The notes: a model not told the origin generated them from the letters alone. 64,000 bases of DNA from Cesiribacter sp. SM1 (GCF_020178975.1 NZ_JAHXBU010000046.1:62001-126000), one strand, 5' to 3'; counted from the first letter of the stretch, positions 32,904 to 41,460 are shown. Program-made: numbers and translations.

Positions 32904-34802
32904 ATGAAATTAACCAAAGAGCAAAGGCTCTCTATCATAGAAAAGGCAAGCAAGCAGGTGGGTCCCAGTGTGTTTTGGAGCACTGTGATCGTGATCACCT
33001 CCTTTTTGCCGGTGTTCCTGCTCACAGGGCAGGAAGGCAGGTTGTTCAGCCCGCTGGCCTGGACCAAAACCTTCATCCTCATTGTGGATGCCATCGTGGC
33101 TATTACGCTTACACCAGTGCTCATCTCCTTTTTTCTGAAGGGGAAATTCAGGAGCGAAACAAAGAACCCGGTAAACCGGGGGCTGGAGCGGGTGTACGGA
33201 CCCATTCTTAGGTGGTGCCTGGAGTGGCGCAAAACTACACTGGCAATCAATGTAATTGCACTGCTGATAGCCATCCCTATGTTGTTCAGGCTGGGTACCG
33301 AGTTTATGCCCCCACTGGACGAAAGCTCTATCCTCTTTATGCCTGTTACTTTACCGGATATCTCCAATGAGGAGGCCAAGCGCATACTGCAGGTACAGGA
33401 TAAGATCATCAAATCGGTACCAGAAGTGGAAAGTGTGTTGGGCAAAGCAGGCCGGGCCAGCACCGCCACCGACAACTCCCCCATCAGCATGATTGAAACC
33501 ATCATCATGCTCAAACCCCAGTCTCAATGGCGTGAAGGCGTTAGCAAGCAGGATATCATCCAGGAGCTGGATAGCAAACTGCAGATACCCGGTGTGGTGA
33601 ATGGCTGGACACAGCCCATCATCAACCGCATTAATATGCTGGCCACCGGTATCCGTACCGATGTGGGCATCAAGGTGTACGGCCAGAACCTGGATACCAT
33701 CAGTGCAGTGTCGGAGCGGGTAAAGGAAGCGCTGGAAGGTGTCGCCGGGGTAAAAGATCTTTATGTTGAACCTATTACCGGGGGCAAATACCTGGAAATT
33801 GACATTCAGCGAGAGGCCCTGGGCCGCTATGGCCTTACAGTTGATGATGTGAATATGACGGTAGAATCTGCCCTGGGAGGTATGCCAATTGGCAATACTG
33901 TGGAAGGACGGCAGCGCTTTGCCATTAACGTACGGCTAGCCCAGGAGTACCGCAACAGCGTGGAACGCATCAGGCGCATTCCTATCCAGACCCCTGCTGC
34001 GGGTACTATTCCGCTGTCATCAGTAGCCAACATAGGCTTTACCGACGGTCCACCCATGATCAATTCAGAAAATGCCCAGCTGCGGGGTGCTGTACTATTC
34101 AATGTGCGCGAGCGTGATCTGGGAAGCACGGTAAAGGAAGCCATGGCAGCCCTAAGTGAAAATTCAGCCGGTGTTCCGGAAGGCTATTACCTGGAGTGGA
34201 GCGGACAATGGGAAAACCAGGTGCGGGCAAACCAGACCCTGCAGGTGATCATACCGCTCGTGCTGGTAATCATCTTCCTGATCCTCTACTTTTCCTTTAA
34301 ATCTATGAAGGAGGCCCTGCTGAACCTGGTAACCATTCCCTTTGCGCTGGTGGGCGGGGTATACATTGTGTACTTCTGGGGCGTGAATTTATCGGTAGCA
34401 GTGGCAGTAGGCTTTATTGCCCTCTTTGGCCTGGCCATAGAAACTGCCATGGTAATGGTGGTGTACCTCAACGAGGCCATGAAAGATATGGTGGAGCTGA
34501 AAGGCAACTCCCGCGAAACCATCACCAATAAGGATATCCGGGAATGGGTGTACCGCGGTGCTGCCAAGCGCCTGCGCCCCAAGATCATGACAGTTTCGGT
34601 AGCCCTTTTCGGCCTGATTCCGGTGCTGTGGGCCACTGGTGTGGGTACCGATGTTATGCTCCCCATTGTACTCCCCATGATTGGCGGGGTGTTTACCTCC
34701 TCTATCCACATTCTGCTGGTAACACCAGTAGTTTTTGAAATGACCAAAGAACACGAACTGCGCAAGCAGGGTAAACTGGAGATTTACGATGTTAAGCATT
34801 AG
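32904..34802 (+). pseudogene. cusA: CusA-type heavy-metal RND pump, C-terminal fragment (TM5-12)
   Basis: A 632-residue C-terminal part of the same pump, starting MKLTKEQRLSIIEKASKQVG. It contains TM5 onward, including LTGQEGRLFSPLAW, the second periplasmic half and TM8-12 (about 440-610). All three methionines of the copper-binding triad of E. coli CusA have counterparts here: M245 (INRINML), M327 (GGMPIG) and M385 (GPPMINSE). This argues that the half is under recent selection. The ATG is 6 bases after the right arm of E2 and is preceded by an A-rich stretch, so it could be translated on its own. Downstream, cusC follows after 91 bases. Confidence 0.85.
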
Positions 34803-34829
34803 CAACTGCTCATATATTAAGATGTCGTC

Positions 34830-34849
34830 ATTCCCGCGGAGGCGGGAAT
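34830..34849. repeat. dRS3-like palindromic repeat
   Basis: ATTCCCGC and GCGGGAAT form a perfect 8-bp stem with a GGAG loop, matching the pattern ATTCCC-N8-GGGAAT of neisserial dRS3 repeats and similar palindromes of other bacteria. Translated, it gives SFPRRRES, a well-known spurious peptide in ORF calls. It lies between cusA and the true start of cusC. Confidence 0.75.
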
Positions 34850-34893
34850 CTGGCAGCGAGTTTACAGGCTGGGTTAGCAATAGGGAGGCTTTG

Positions 34894-36150
34894 ATGACAA
34901 GAGTGCTTTGTAGTGCCACTATCATTCTTACTTTATTTTTCATCAGCTCCACTACTTATGCACAGCAGCAAGCTGTGAGCCTCGACAGTGCACTGCGGCA
35001 GGTAGACAGGAACAACCCCCTGCTGCAGCAGTGGGGAACCAGGGCCCGCGCCAGGGAAGCCGCAGCCGAAGGCTCCACGGCCTGGATGCCGCCTATGGTA
35101 GGTGGTGGTGTATTTATGATGCCCTACCCGGGCCAGGACCCTATGCCCGATCAGAGAGGCTCCCTGATGCTATCGGCAGAGCAGGATATTCCTAACCCTG
35201 TCAAACAAAGGGCCACAAGAGCCTACTTTAACTCTAGGGCCTCTCTGGAAGAAGCTAACAGGGCGGTGCAGTATAACCAACTCAGGGCCGAGGTAAAACA
35301 ATCCTACTACAGCTGGCTGGTACTGGAGAAGAAAATGGCAGTGCTGGAAGAAAACCAGCGCATTATGGAATTTATGCTGAAGCTGGCCAAAATCCGCTAC
35401 CCCTACAGCCAGGGTAACCTGGGCAGCATATACATGGCCGAAGCACGCCTGCATGAGGTAGAAAACATGCAGCTGATGACGGCCACCCAGATCCGGCAGC
35501 AGAATATTCAGCTCAACACACTCATGAACCTGCCCCGCCAGCAGCAATACAGCATCGATACAAGCCTTTCGCTTCCGGAGCCTATTGTACTAGAGCAGGT
35601 AGATACAGCTTACCTAAGCAGCCGTCGCAGCGATATTGGACTGGCTAACCGCACCATTGCCTCCATGCGGCTGGATGTTGAGCGGGAACGGCTGCAAAGG
35701 CTGCCAGACTTCCGCATCCGTTTTGACCATATGACCCCGCTTGGAGGTATGATGCCGCAGCAGTTCACGCTCATGGGCATGGTTTCCATTCCCATCGCCC
35801 CCTGGTCGTCGCGCATGTACCGCTCCGGCACCCGCGCCATGAACCTGGACATCCAGGCCATGGAGCAGGAACGGGAGGGCATGCTCATTGAAGCTGAGGG
35901 CATGGCTCGCGCCATGGCTGTGGAGCTGAACTCAATGCGGCAGCAGGTAGAGAATTACAGGCTTAAGATTATACCGGCGCTCCACAAAAACTACGATGCC
36001 ACCATGCTGGCCTACGAACAAAACACCTCGGAGTTACCGATGGTCATAGATGCCTGGGAAGCCCTGAACATGGCCCAGATGGAATACCTGAACAAGCTCC
36101 AGAGCCTTTACGAAATGGCGGTGGAGTACGAAAGGATCATAGAAGAGTGA
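34894..36150 (+). CDS. CusC-type outer-membrane efflux factor (TolC family)
   Basis: A 418-residue exported protein that should provide the outer-membrane channel for the Cus pump. A signal peptide covers residues 1-24 (VLCSATIILTLFFISSTTYAQ). The rest is the helical repeat pattern of outer-membrane efflux proteins: ALRQVDRNNPLLQ near residue 34, a coiled stretch near 110-170 and a related one near 285-385. The frame is open to 34789, but those 35 codons cross the dRS3-like palindrome, so the ATG at 34894 is chosen. It is preceded 5 bases away by an AGGGAGG ribosome-binding site. Met-rich patches (GGMMPQQFTLMGM) fit copper handling. Confidence 0.85.
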   Translation: MTRVLCSATIILTLFFISSTTYAQQQAVSLDSALRQVDRNNPLLQQWGTRARAREAAAEGSTAWMPPMVGGGVFMMPYPGQDPMPDQRGSLMLSAEQDIPNPVKQRATRAYFNSRASLEEANRAVQYNQLRAEVKQSYYSWLVLEKKMAVLEENQRIMEFMLKLAKIRYPYSQGNLGSIYMAEARLHEVENMQLMTATQIRQQNIQLNTLMNLPRQQQYSIDTSLSLPEPIVLEQVDTAYLSSRRSDIGLANRTIASMRLDVERERLQRLPDFRIRFDHMTPLGGMMPQQFTLMGMVSIPIAPWSSRMYRSGTRAMNLDIQAMEQEREGMLIEAEGMARAMAVELNSMRQQVENYRLKIIPALHKNYDATMLAYEQNTSELPMVIDAWEALNMAQMEYLNKLQSLYEMAVEYERIIEE

Positions 36151-36229
36151 GTGCGTGATACCCTGATGTAGCGATCAGCCGCTGGGGTAAGTAGTTCTTC
36201 TAAGAGTAGTTCACGCTAAATAAACTAAC

Positions 36230-37561
36230 ATGAAAATAAAACTAAATATATACCTGCTCCTGATTCCGATACTCCTCTTTTTGGGTAGCTGCGGAAATAA
36301 GGACAACGATCAGGCCGCACATGAGCACGGTGCAGGAGAAACCACCTACACCTGCCCCATGCACCCACAGGTTGTAGCGCAAGAACCCGGCTCCTGCCCT
36401 ATTTGCGGCATGGACCTGGTGCCTCAGACTGCCCATGCTGAGGGTATTGAGGTAACGGAAGATTTAAGCTTTCTGCTGGAGCCAACCAACAGAACAGTTG
36501 TAGCCTCCATTGCCACAACTTCTCCGCTCATGAAGTCTGTGGAAACCAGTGTAAAAATGGAAGGCATCATCACCTACGACCCCCGCAGGGTATATAACAT
36601 TCCGGCCAGGGTGGGCGGACGTATTGAGCAACTGTATGTAAAATACAACTACCAGCCCATTAGTAAAGGCCAGAAGCTGATGGAGATATACAGTCCCGAG
36701 CTGGTAACGGCCCAGAAAGAGCTCCTGTACCTGGTACAGTCGGCGCCGGAAGATACCCAGCTCATAGAAAGTGCAAAACAACGACTCCTGCTGCTTGGCG
36801 CCACACAGGAGCAGGTAAACCGCCTGATCCGCAGCGGTGAAGCCAGCTATACCTTTGCCCTCTACAGCCCTTACGATGGCTATGTAATTGGGCTGAATAC
36901 CAGCCCCCCGCTGGCCAGTGCAGGCGCTATGCAACCCAGCAGTACCCCAGCCGCCAGAGGCATGGGTGGTATGGCTGGAGGAGCAGGCACAGCTGCTCCA
37001 GCAGGCATTTCCACTGCAGGGAGTGCGGGCGAGGAGATTCAGCTAAGAGAAGGTATGTATGTAGCGGCCGGCCAGGCACTGCTACGGGTGGTAAATACCG
37101 AACAGCTCTGGGCAGAATTTAACATTCCGGCCGGCTATGTAAGCAGCATTGCCAAAGGTGCCCCTGTAGACATCAGCTTTCCGGGTTTACCAGAAGAAAG
37201 CCTGGAAGCACAGGTAGACTTTTTCCAGCCCTATTACGAGGCTGGAGAAAACTTTGCCAGGCTGCGGGTATACCTGCCGGGAGAGCAAAATGCAGCCATG
37301 GTAGGTCAGCTGGTGAGTGGCAGGGCTCGCTACACCACCCCTCCCTCGCTTTGGGTTCCAAAAGAGGCAGTGCTGGATGTAGGCACCCGCTCCGTTGCAT
37401 TTGTGAAAGACGGCGCAGCCTTCAGACCGGTAGCCGTTAGTACTGGTATCAGCGAGGGTGGTCAGACACAGATTTTGGATGGCCTGCAACAAAGTGATGT
37501 AATTGCAGGCAATGCGCAATTTATGGTAGACAGCGAAAGCTTTATACGCGTAAACAATTAA
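36230..37561 (+). CDS. CusB-type periplasmic adaptor lipoprotein with heavy-metal-binding domain
   Basis: A 443-residue membrane-fusion protein. The lipobox LLFLGSC gives lipidated C21. A heavy-metal-binding domain follows at residues 40-65 (YTCPMHPQV...GSCPICGMDLVP, with C42, M44, H45, C56 and C59). The adaptor body (barrel, lipoyl and helical hairpin parts) spans about 90-440. A Met/Gly/Ala/Pro-rich insertion lies at about residues 221-275 (AMQPSSTPAARGMGGMAGG), inside the lipoyl region. It should couple CusA to CusC and hand over Cu(I) or Ag(I). The stop is 3 bases before the next adaptor gene. Confidence 0.87.
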   Translation: MKIKLNIYLLLIPILLFLGSCGNKDNDQAAHEHGAGETTYTCPMHPQVVAQEPGSCPICGMDLVPQTAHAEGIEVTEDLSFLLEPTNRTVVASIATTSPLMKSVETSVKMEGIITYDPRRVYNIPARVGGRIEQLYVKYNYQPISKGQKLMEIYSPELVTAQKELLYLVQSAPEDTQLIESAKQRLLLLGATQEQVNRLIRSGEASYTFALYSPYDGYVIGLNTSPPLASAGAMQPSSTPAARGMGGMAGGAGTAAPAGISTAGSAGEEIQLREGMYVAAGQALLRVVNTEQLWAEFNIPAGYVSSIAKGAPVDISFPGLPEESLEAQVDFFQPYYEAGENFARLRVYLPGEQNAAMVGQLVSGRARYTTPPSLWVPKEAVLDVGTRSVAFVKDGAAFRPVAVSTGISEGGQTQILDGLQQSDVIAGNAQFMVDSESFIRVNN

Positions 37562-37564
37562 GAG

Positions 37565-39277
37565 ATGAAAGCAATCAGAAATATTATCTTCTTCTTTCTG
37601 CTGCTGGCAGGCATAGCCTGTAGTGAACAGGGGCATGAGGAGCAGCATGCTGCCGGGCAGAACTATACCTGCCCCATGCACCCGCAGATTGTAGAGCCAG
37701 CGCCTGGCACCTGCCCTATCTGTTTTATGGACCTGGTGCCGGTATCTAAAGGTGGCGACAATAGAGGTGAGCTGGTGCTTAGCGAAAGCCAGATGGTGCT
37801 GGCCAATATACAAACCATGGCCGTTCGAGCAGGCACCTCCACCAACAACACCATCCTTACCGGCAGGCTTGTATTAGATGAAACCCAGAACGAATTGATC
37901 AGCAGCCGTGCAGCCGGCCGTGTAGAGCGCCTGTACATCAAAGAAACCGGGCAGGCAGTACGCAAAGGACAGCCCCTCTACGAGTTGTACAGCGAAGAGC
38001 TCCTTACGCTTAAGCGCGAGTATTTACTGGCCCTGGAGCAGCACAGGCAGCTGGGTGCGCAACAGCCCCGCTTTGCCTCCTTTTTGGAAGCAGCCCGTAA
38101 AAAGCTCCTGCTGTACGGCCTTACCGATGCACAGATCAACCAGCTGGCCAGGAGCGGAAACCCCGAGCCCAGAATAACGTTCCTGTCACCCGCTTCGGGA
38201 GTGATAACCGATGTTGCCGCCACCGAAGGACAATATGTGCCGGAGGGCGGTGTGTTGTACCGCCTGGCAGATTTAAGCAAAATATGGGTGGAGGCAGAAC
38301 TGTACCCACAGGAAGCCCAGGCCATCCGAGCAGGCGATCCTGTTCAGGTAGCGGTACAGGGCTTTGGCACCAAGCCTGTAGCTGCCAGGGTAAGCTTTAT
38401 CAGTCCCGAATTACGCCAGGGCAGCCAGGTGGTGGTAATGCGTGCAGAGTTACCAAACCCGGAGGGCAACTACCTGCCGGGTATGCAGGCAAATGTGCTG
38501 GTACCACGGCAGTCGAGCCTTATTTCAATACCTAATGATGCCGTTATCCGGGGCCAGCGCGGAAGCCATGTGTGGGTGCATACAGGAGAAGGCACGTTTA
38601 AAGCCCGACCCGTAGAGCTGGGCGAAGCTAACTTCGATAGTGTGGCCATACGCTCCGGACTAACACAGGGAGAAAACGTAGTAACCTCCGGTGCTTACCT
38701 GCTCTACAGCGAACATGTGCTCAAAAAAGGAGGCGAACCTACCGCAGGAGTGCTGACAGAACAGGCGATAGACCTGGCGCAAACCCCTACTGAAGAATTT
38801 ATTGAGGAAGATGCCGCAGACTACAGCCAGCAAATCCCCGCTTCATTTAAACAGCAGCTGGATGTTGTGCTTCAGGCGTACCTAAGCCTTAAAAATGCAC
38901 TGGTTGCAGGTAACACAGAAGTCTCTACCCAGGCAGCAGGATCGCTTGCTACAGCACTTACTAAAACCAACGACGGATTGCTGAAGGGCGAAGCCGGTAA
39001 ATTCTGGCTTGAGAAAAAAGCCTTTCTGCTTCAGCACCTGGAGCAAAGCCGGCAGCTGGCCGATATAGAGGCTAAAAGAGAGAACTTCATCTACATTTCA
39101 CAACCCATCATTAAAGTAGTGGAAGCCTTTGGCACCCCGGAAAGCCTTTTTGTGCAGTACTGCCCCATGGCCAACAATGATAAAGGTGCCTATTGGCTAA
39201 GCGGCGAACAGGAGATCCGCAACCCCTACTATGGTGATGCCATGCTAAGCTGTGGTGAAGTTGTGAAAGAATTGTAA
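37565..39277 (+). CDS. CusB-type adaptor fused to a C-terminal DUF3347 domain
   Basis: A 570-residue lipoprotein (lipobox AGIAC, C19). Residues 34-60 are the heavy-metal-binding domain with C36, M38, H39, C50 and C53; the usual CPICGMD is here CPICFMD (F54). The adaptor body covers about 75-400. The last 145 residues (about 425-570) form a DUF3347 domain with QYCPMANNDKGAYWLSGEQE and MLSCGEVV. Two free DUF3347 proteins follow, so the fused and free forms may act together. It begins 3 bases after the first adaptor and is probably translationally coupled with it. Confidence 0.87.
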   Translation: MKAIRNIIFFFLLLAGIACSEQGHEEQHAAGQNYTCPMHPQIVEPAPGTCPICFMDLVPVSKGGDNRGELVLSESQMVLANIQTMAVRAGTSTNNTILTGRLVLDETQNELISSRAAGRVERLYIKETGQAVRKGQPLYELYSEELLTLKREYLLALEQHRQLGAQQPRFASFLEAARKKLLLYGLTDAQINQLARSGNPEPRITFLSPASGVITDVAATEGQYVPEGGVLYRLADLSKIWVEAELYPQEAQAIRAGDPVQVAVQGFGTKPVAARVSFISPELRQGSQVVVMRAELPNPEGNYLPGMQANVLVPRQSSLISIPNDAVIRGQRGSHVWVHTGEGTFKARPVELGEANFDSVAIRSGLTQGENVVTSGAYLLYSEHVLKKGGEPTAGVLTEQAIDLAQTPTEEFIEEDAADYSQQIPASFKQQLDVVLQAYLSLKNALVAGNTEVSTQAAGSLATALTKTNDGLLKGEAGKFWLEKKAFLLQHLEQSRQLADIEAKRENFIYISQPIIKVVEAFGTPESLFVQYCPMANNDKGAYWLSGEQEIRNPYYGDAMLSCGEVVKEL

Positions 39278-39286
39278 ATCATAACC

Positions 39287-39366
39287 AGTGAGTAAAATCC
39301 ACAGTCAAAGAATTTGCAGTCAAATAGAAAATACTCAATACTCAACACCTAACACAAACACATCAA
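39287..39366. repeat. Heptamer-repeat element E3
   Basis: The left arm (39287-39298) is AGTGAGTAAAAT. The right arm, from 39333, runs in 7-base steps ACTCAAT, ACTCAAC, ACCTAAC, ACAAACA and stops 6 bases before the ATG at 39367. Arms are inverted relatives, as in E1 and E2, with about 34 bases of core between them. Confidence 0.65.
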
Positions 39367-40017
39367 ATGAAAAGAACATTTTTAACCCTAACTGCAGCCT
39401 GCAGTATGTTTTATGCCACAGCCTGCAACGAGCGGGAAAGCAAGGAAGAAAAGGACCCCGAAGTTGAAGAGCTCATCCAGGAAGACAGCCTGGACCAGAA
39501 TACAGAACGGGAGCAGTTGAGTAATGATCATTTTGTAGATACTGAAGCAGCCTTCAATTCATTCAACCAGGTAACTGCCGGAGCGAAAGCCCAGATGAAG
39601 GAGCTCACCAGCCATTACCTTGAGATAAAAAATGCCCTAGTTGCCAGTAATGCTGCTGCAGCAAAAGAGGCTGCTTCTAAACTATCAGCGCCACTGGATA
39701 GCTTCAATGCCACCAGTCTTCCGGCAAAACAGCAAAACCTGTACATGGAGCAGGCTGGTGCCATCAGGGAAGCAGCAAACGGCATAACCAAAGCGCAGGA
39801 TATTGAAACACAGCGCAAGCACCTCGGCACTCTTAGCCAGGCGCTGTACGTGCTTAATAAATCCTTTGGTACCGGAGAGAACCAGCTCTATCACCAGTAT
39901 TGCCCTATGGCCAACAACAACAAAGGCGGCTACTGGCTAAGCGCCGAAAAAGAAGTCCGCAACCCCTACTTCGGCGATAAAATGTTGAAATGTGGTAAGG
40001 TGGCGGAGACGCTGTAA
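39367..40017 (+). CDS. DUF3347 lipoprotein (first free copy)
   Basis: A 216-residue lipoprotein with lipobox FYATAC (C20), an acidic linker (about 22-60, rich in Glu/Asp) and a DUF3347 domain (about 65-216). The conserved C-terminal signature is QYCPMANNNKGGYWLSAEKEVRNPYFGDKML.CG: a CPM motif and a later ML-x-CG cysteine. The spacing of Cys and Met suggests a Cu(I) site. It is directly upstream of nothing else on its transcript: a 660-base gap follows. The role in copper binding is inferred from linkage to cusB and from the Cys/Met pattern. Confidence 0.8.
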   Translation: MKRTFLTLTAACSMFYATACNERESKEEKDPEVEELIQEDSLDQNTEREQLSNDHFVDTEAAFNSFNQVTAGAKAQMKELTSHYLEIKNALVASNAAAAKEAASKLSAPLDSFNATSLPAKQQNLYMEQAGAIREAANGITKAQDIETQRKHLGTLSQALYVLNKSFGTGENQLYHQYCPMANNNKGGYWLSAEKEVRNPYFGDKMLKCGKVAETL

Positions 40018-40683
40018 GGTATATAGAGACTACTCTTAAAGCTGTTAGACTAAATAATTAGCCTGTGTATTCTGGCATCCGAAGGTATAGGGTACACTGG
40101 TTAATTGTTTTTACGAACACTTGTGCTCCCTACAATCATGAATGATGGCTAAAGTATGAGTAGATTTTCCCGTGGCGCCAAGCACGAAAAGCGCGCATAG
40201 CCTAAGCTACGTGATGCTTTTCGTAATGATTGCTGCGGATAAAGTTGCCATAGATTAGCCGAAAGTTGTGCTTTAGGGAACACTTGTTTTAGCAGTTTTA
40301 AGGCCTCCTTCTACTAACAGGAACAAAGCTTGATGCCACCAGGGTACATTGAACTCATCCCTCCTGTTTCAATTCAGGCACAGGTATCTATGGTAAAGCA
40401 GGTATAAATATGTAATCAGAATGCCAGCAACAAGCCAGCAGCTATCTCTGGAGCATGTACCCCCGGGATGGATCTGCTGTAGCTATTGGCAGGAAACAAT
40501 CATTTACAGCACAGGCGTGTAAGCACTGGTAAAAGCATGACAGACCCCAATTTTTAATTCAGGCTGTTTACAAACTAAATAGTAAGCTTTACTTTTATGG
40601 GCCTGCATTCGGGCACTACAAACCAGCAAATAAACATTATAGCAGATTAGACAATTATCTATTTAACGCTCAAAACCATGACT
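40018..40683. other. 666-base gap between the two DUF3347 genes
   Basis: No gene is recognised. The gap contains a long hairpin at 40184-40224 (listed separately) and a repeated AACACTTGT word (near 40112 and 40280). The rest is unremarkable. Confidence 0.5.
40184..40224. repeat. Long imperfect palindrome in the DUF3347 gap
   Basis: ACGAAAAGC (40184-40192) and GCTTTTCGT (40216-40224) are a perfect 9-bp inverted repeat. Inside, TAGC and GCTA around CTAA continue the pairing after mismatches. It could be a mobile palindrome or an RNA hairpin; no T run follows. Confidence 0.5.
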
Positions 40684-41340
40684 ATGAAAAAAACTGTTCT
40701 TTATACCACAGCTTACCTGCTGATAGCCCTCGGCGCATGCAATTCCGGATCTGAGGAGCATGCAGCAGCCACCGAAGAAAATAGGGCTGTACAGTCAGAA
40801 GACCTGCATGATAAGCATACCAATGTGGCAGATCTAAGCCGCGAGGAGCATATTAAACTGGTGAAGGCCGAACCGGTGCAGACATTTAATAATGTAAACG
40901 AGATAGCCAAAACTAACCTTGGCACCCTTACAGATCAGTACCTGCAGCTTAAGGAAGCCCTGGTGGCATCTAGTGCACAACAAGCCAGCAATGCAGCTTC
41001 TGCCATGCTCAACAGCCTGAAGGCCTGGGATGGCAATAACCTTGAATCAGATCAGAAAGATTTTTACCAGCAACGAAGCAGCTCCATGCGTGATGAACTG
41101 CAGCCTATGGTAGGTGAAAATGACCTGGTAAAGCTGCGTGATCATTTTGCCCGCCTCAGCAAACCTATGACCGAGTTGGTGAGTGCCTTTGGCACAGGCC
41201 AGGGCTCCCTCTATTACCAGTACTGCCCTATGGCATTCGATAACAAAGGCGGGTACTGGCTAAGCAGCACCAAAGAGATCCGCAACCCATTTTATCCGGA
41301 AGAAATGCTCACCTGTGGCCGTGTAGAGAGAACACTCTAA
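40684..41340 (+). CDS. DUF3347 lipoprotein (second free copy)
   Basis: A 218-residue lipoprotein (start chosen at the ATG AAA AAA at 40684; an in-frame ATG two codons earlier is possible). The lipobox IALGAC lipidates C19. The DUF3347 domain (about 70-218) ends in YQYCPMAFDNKGGYWLSSTKEIRNPFY and MLTCGRVE. It is clearly a paralogue of the first free copy and of the CusB fusion tail; the first 60 residues differ and are acidic. It stands alone behind a 660-base gap and is followed by two terminator hairpins. Confidence 0.8.
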   Translation: MKKTVLYTTAYLLIALGACNSGSEEHAAATEENRAVQSEDLHDKHTNVADLSREEHIKLVKAEPVQTFNNVNEIAKTNLGTLTDQYLQLKEALVASSAQQASNAASAMLNSLKAWDGNNLESDQKDFYQQRSSSMRDELQPMVGENDLVKLRDHFARLSKPMTELVSAFGTGQGSLYYQYCPMAFDNKGGYWLSSTKEIRNPFYPEEMLTCGRVERTL

Positions 41341-41342
41341 GT

Positions 41343-41376
41343 AACAGGTATGGGGCTTTGAAGCCCCATACCTGTT
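41343..41376 (+). terminator. Strong hairpin after the second DUF3347 gene
   Basis: A 16-bp perfect stem (41343-41358 with 41361-41376) with a 2-base loop. It begins 3 bases after the stop. The following T run is weak (TTT), so it may act as a rho-independent terminator or as a 3' stabiliser. Confidence 0.65.
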
Positions 41377-41421
41377 TCAGCAACTATTTTAGGTGAACTG
41401 GTGTTAATCCTATACAAGAAC

Positions 41422-41460
41422 AAGACTCCGGGAGGCAAAAATGCCTGTGAGTCTTTTTTT
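41422..41460 (+). terminator. Second terminator upstream of the yceD operon
   Basis: AAGACTC pairs with GAGTCTT, with an inner AGGCA/TGCCT stem, followed by a run of seven or more T. Together with the hairpin at 41343-41376 it insulates the copper island from the fatty-acid operon. Confidence 0.8.

Noticed and set aside
34789-34893. 35 extra N-terminal residues of the CusC protein
   Set aside because: They translate the dRS3-like palindrome; the signal peptide and a ribosome-binding site belong to the ATG at 34894.
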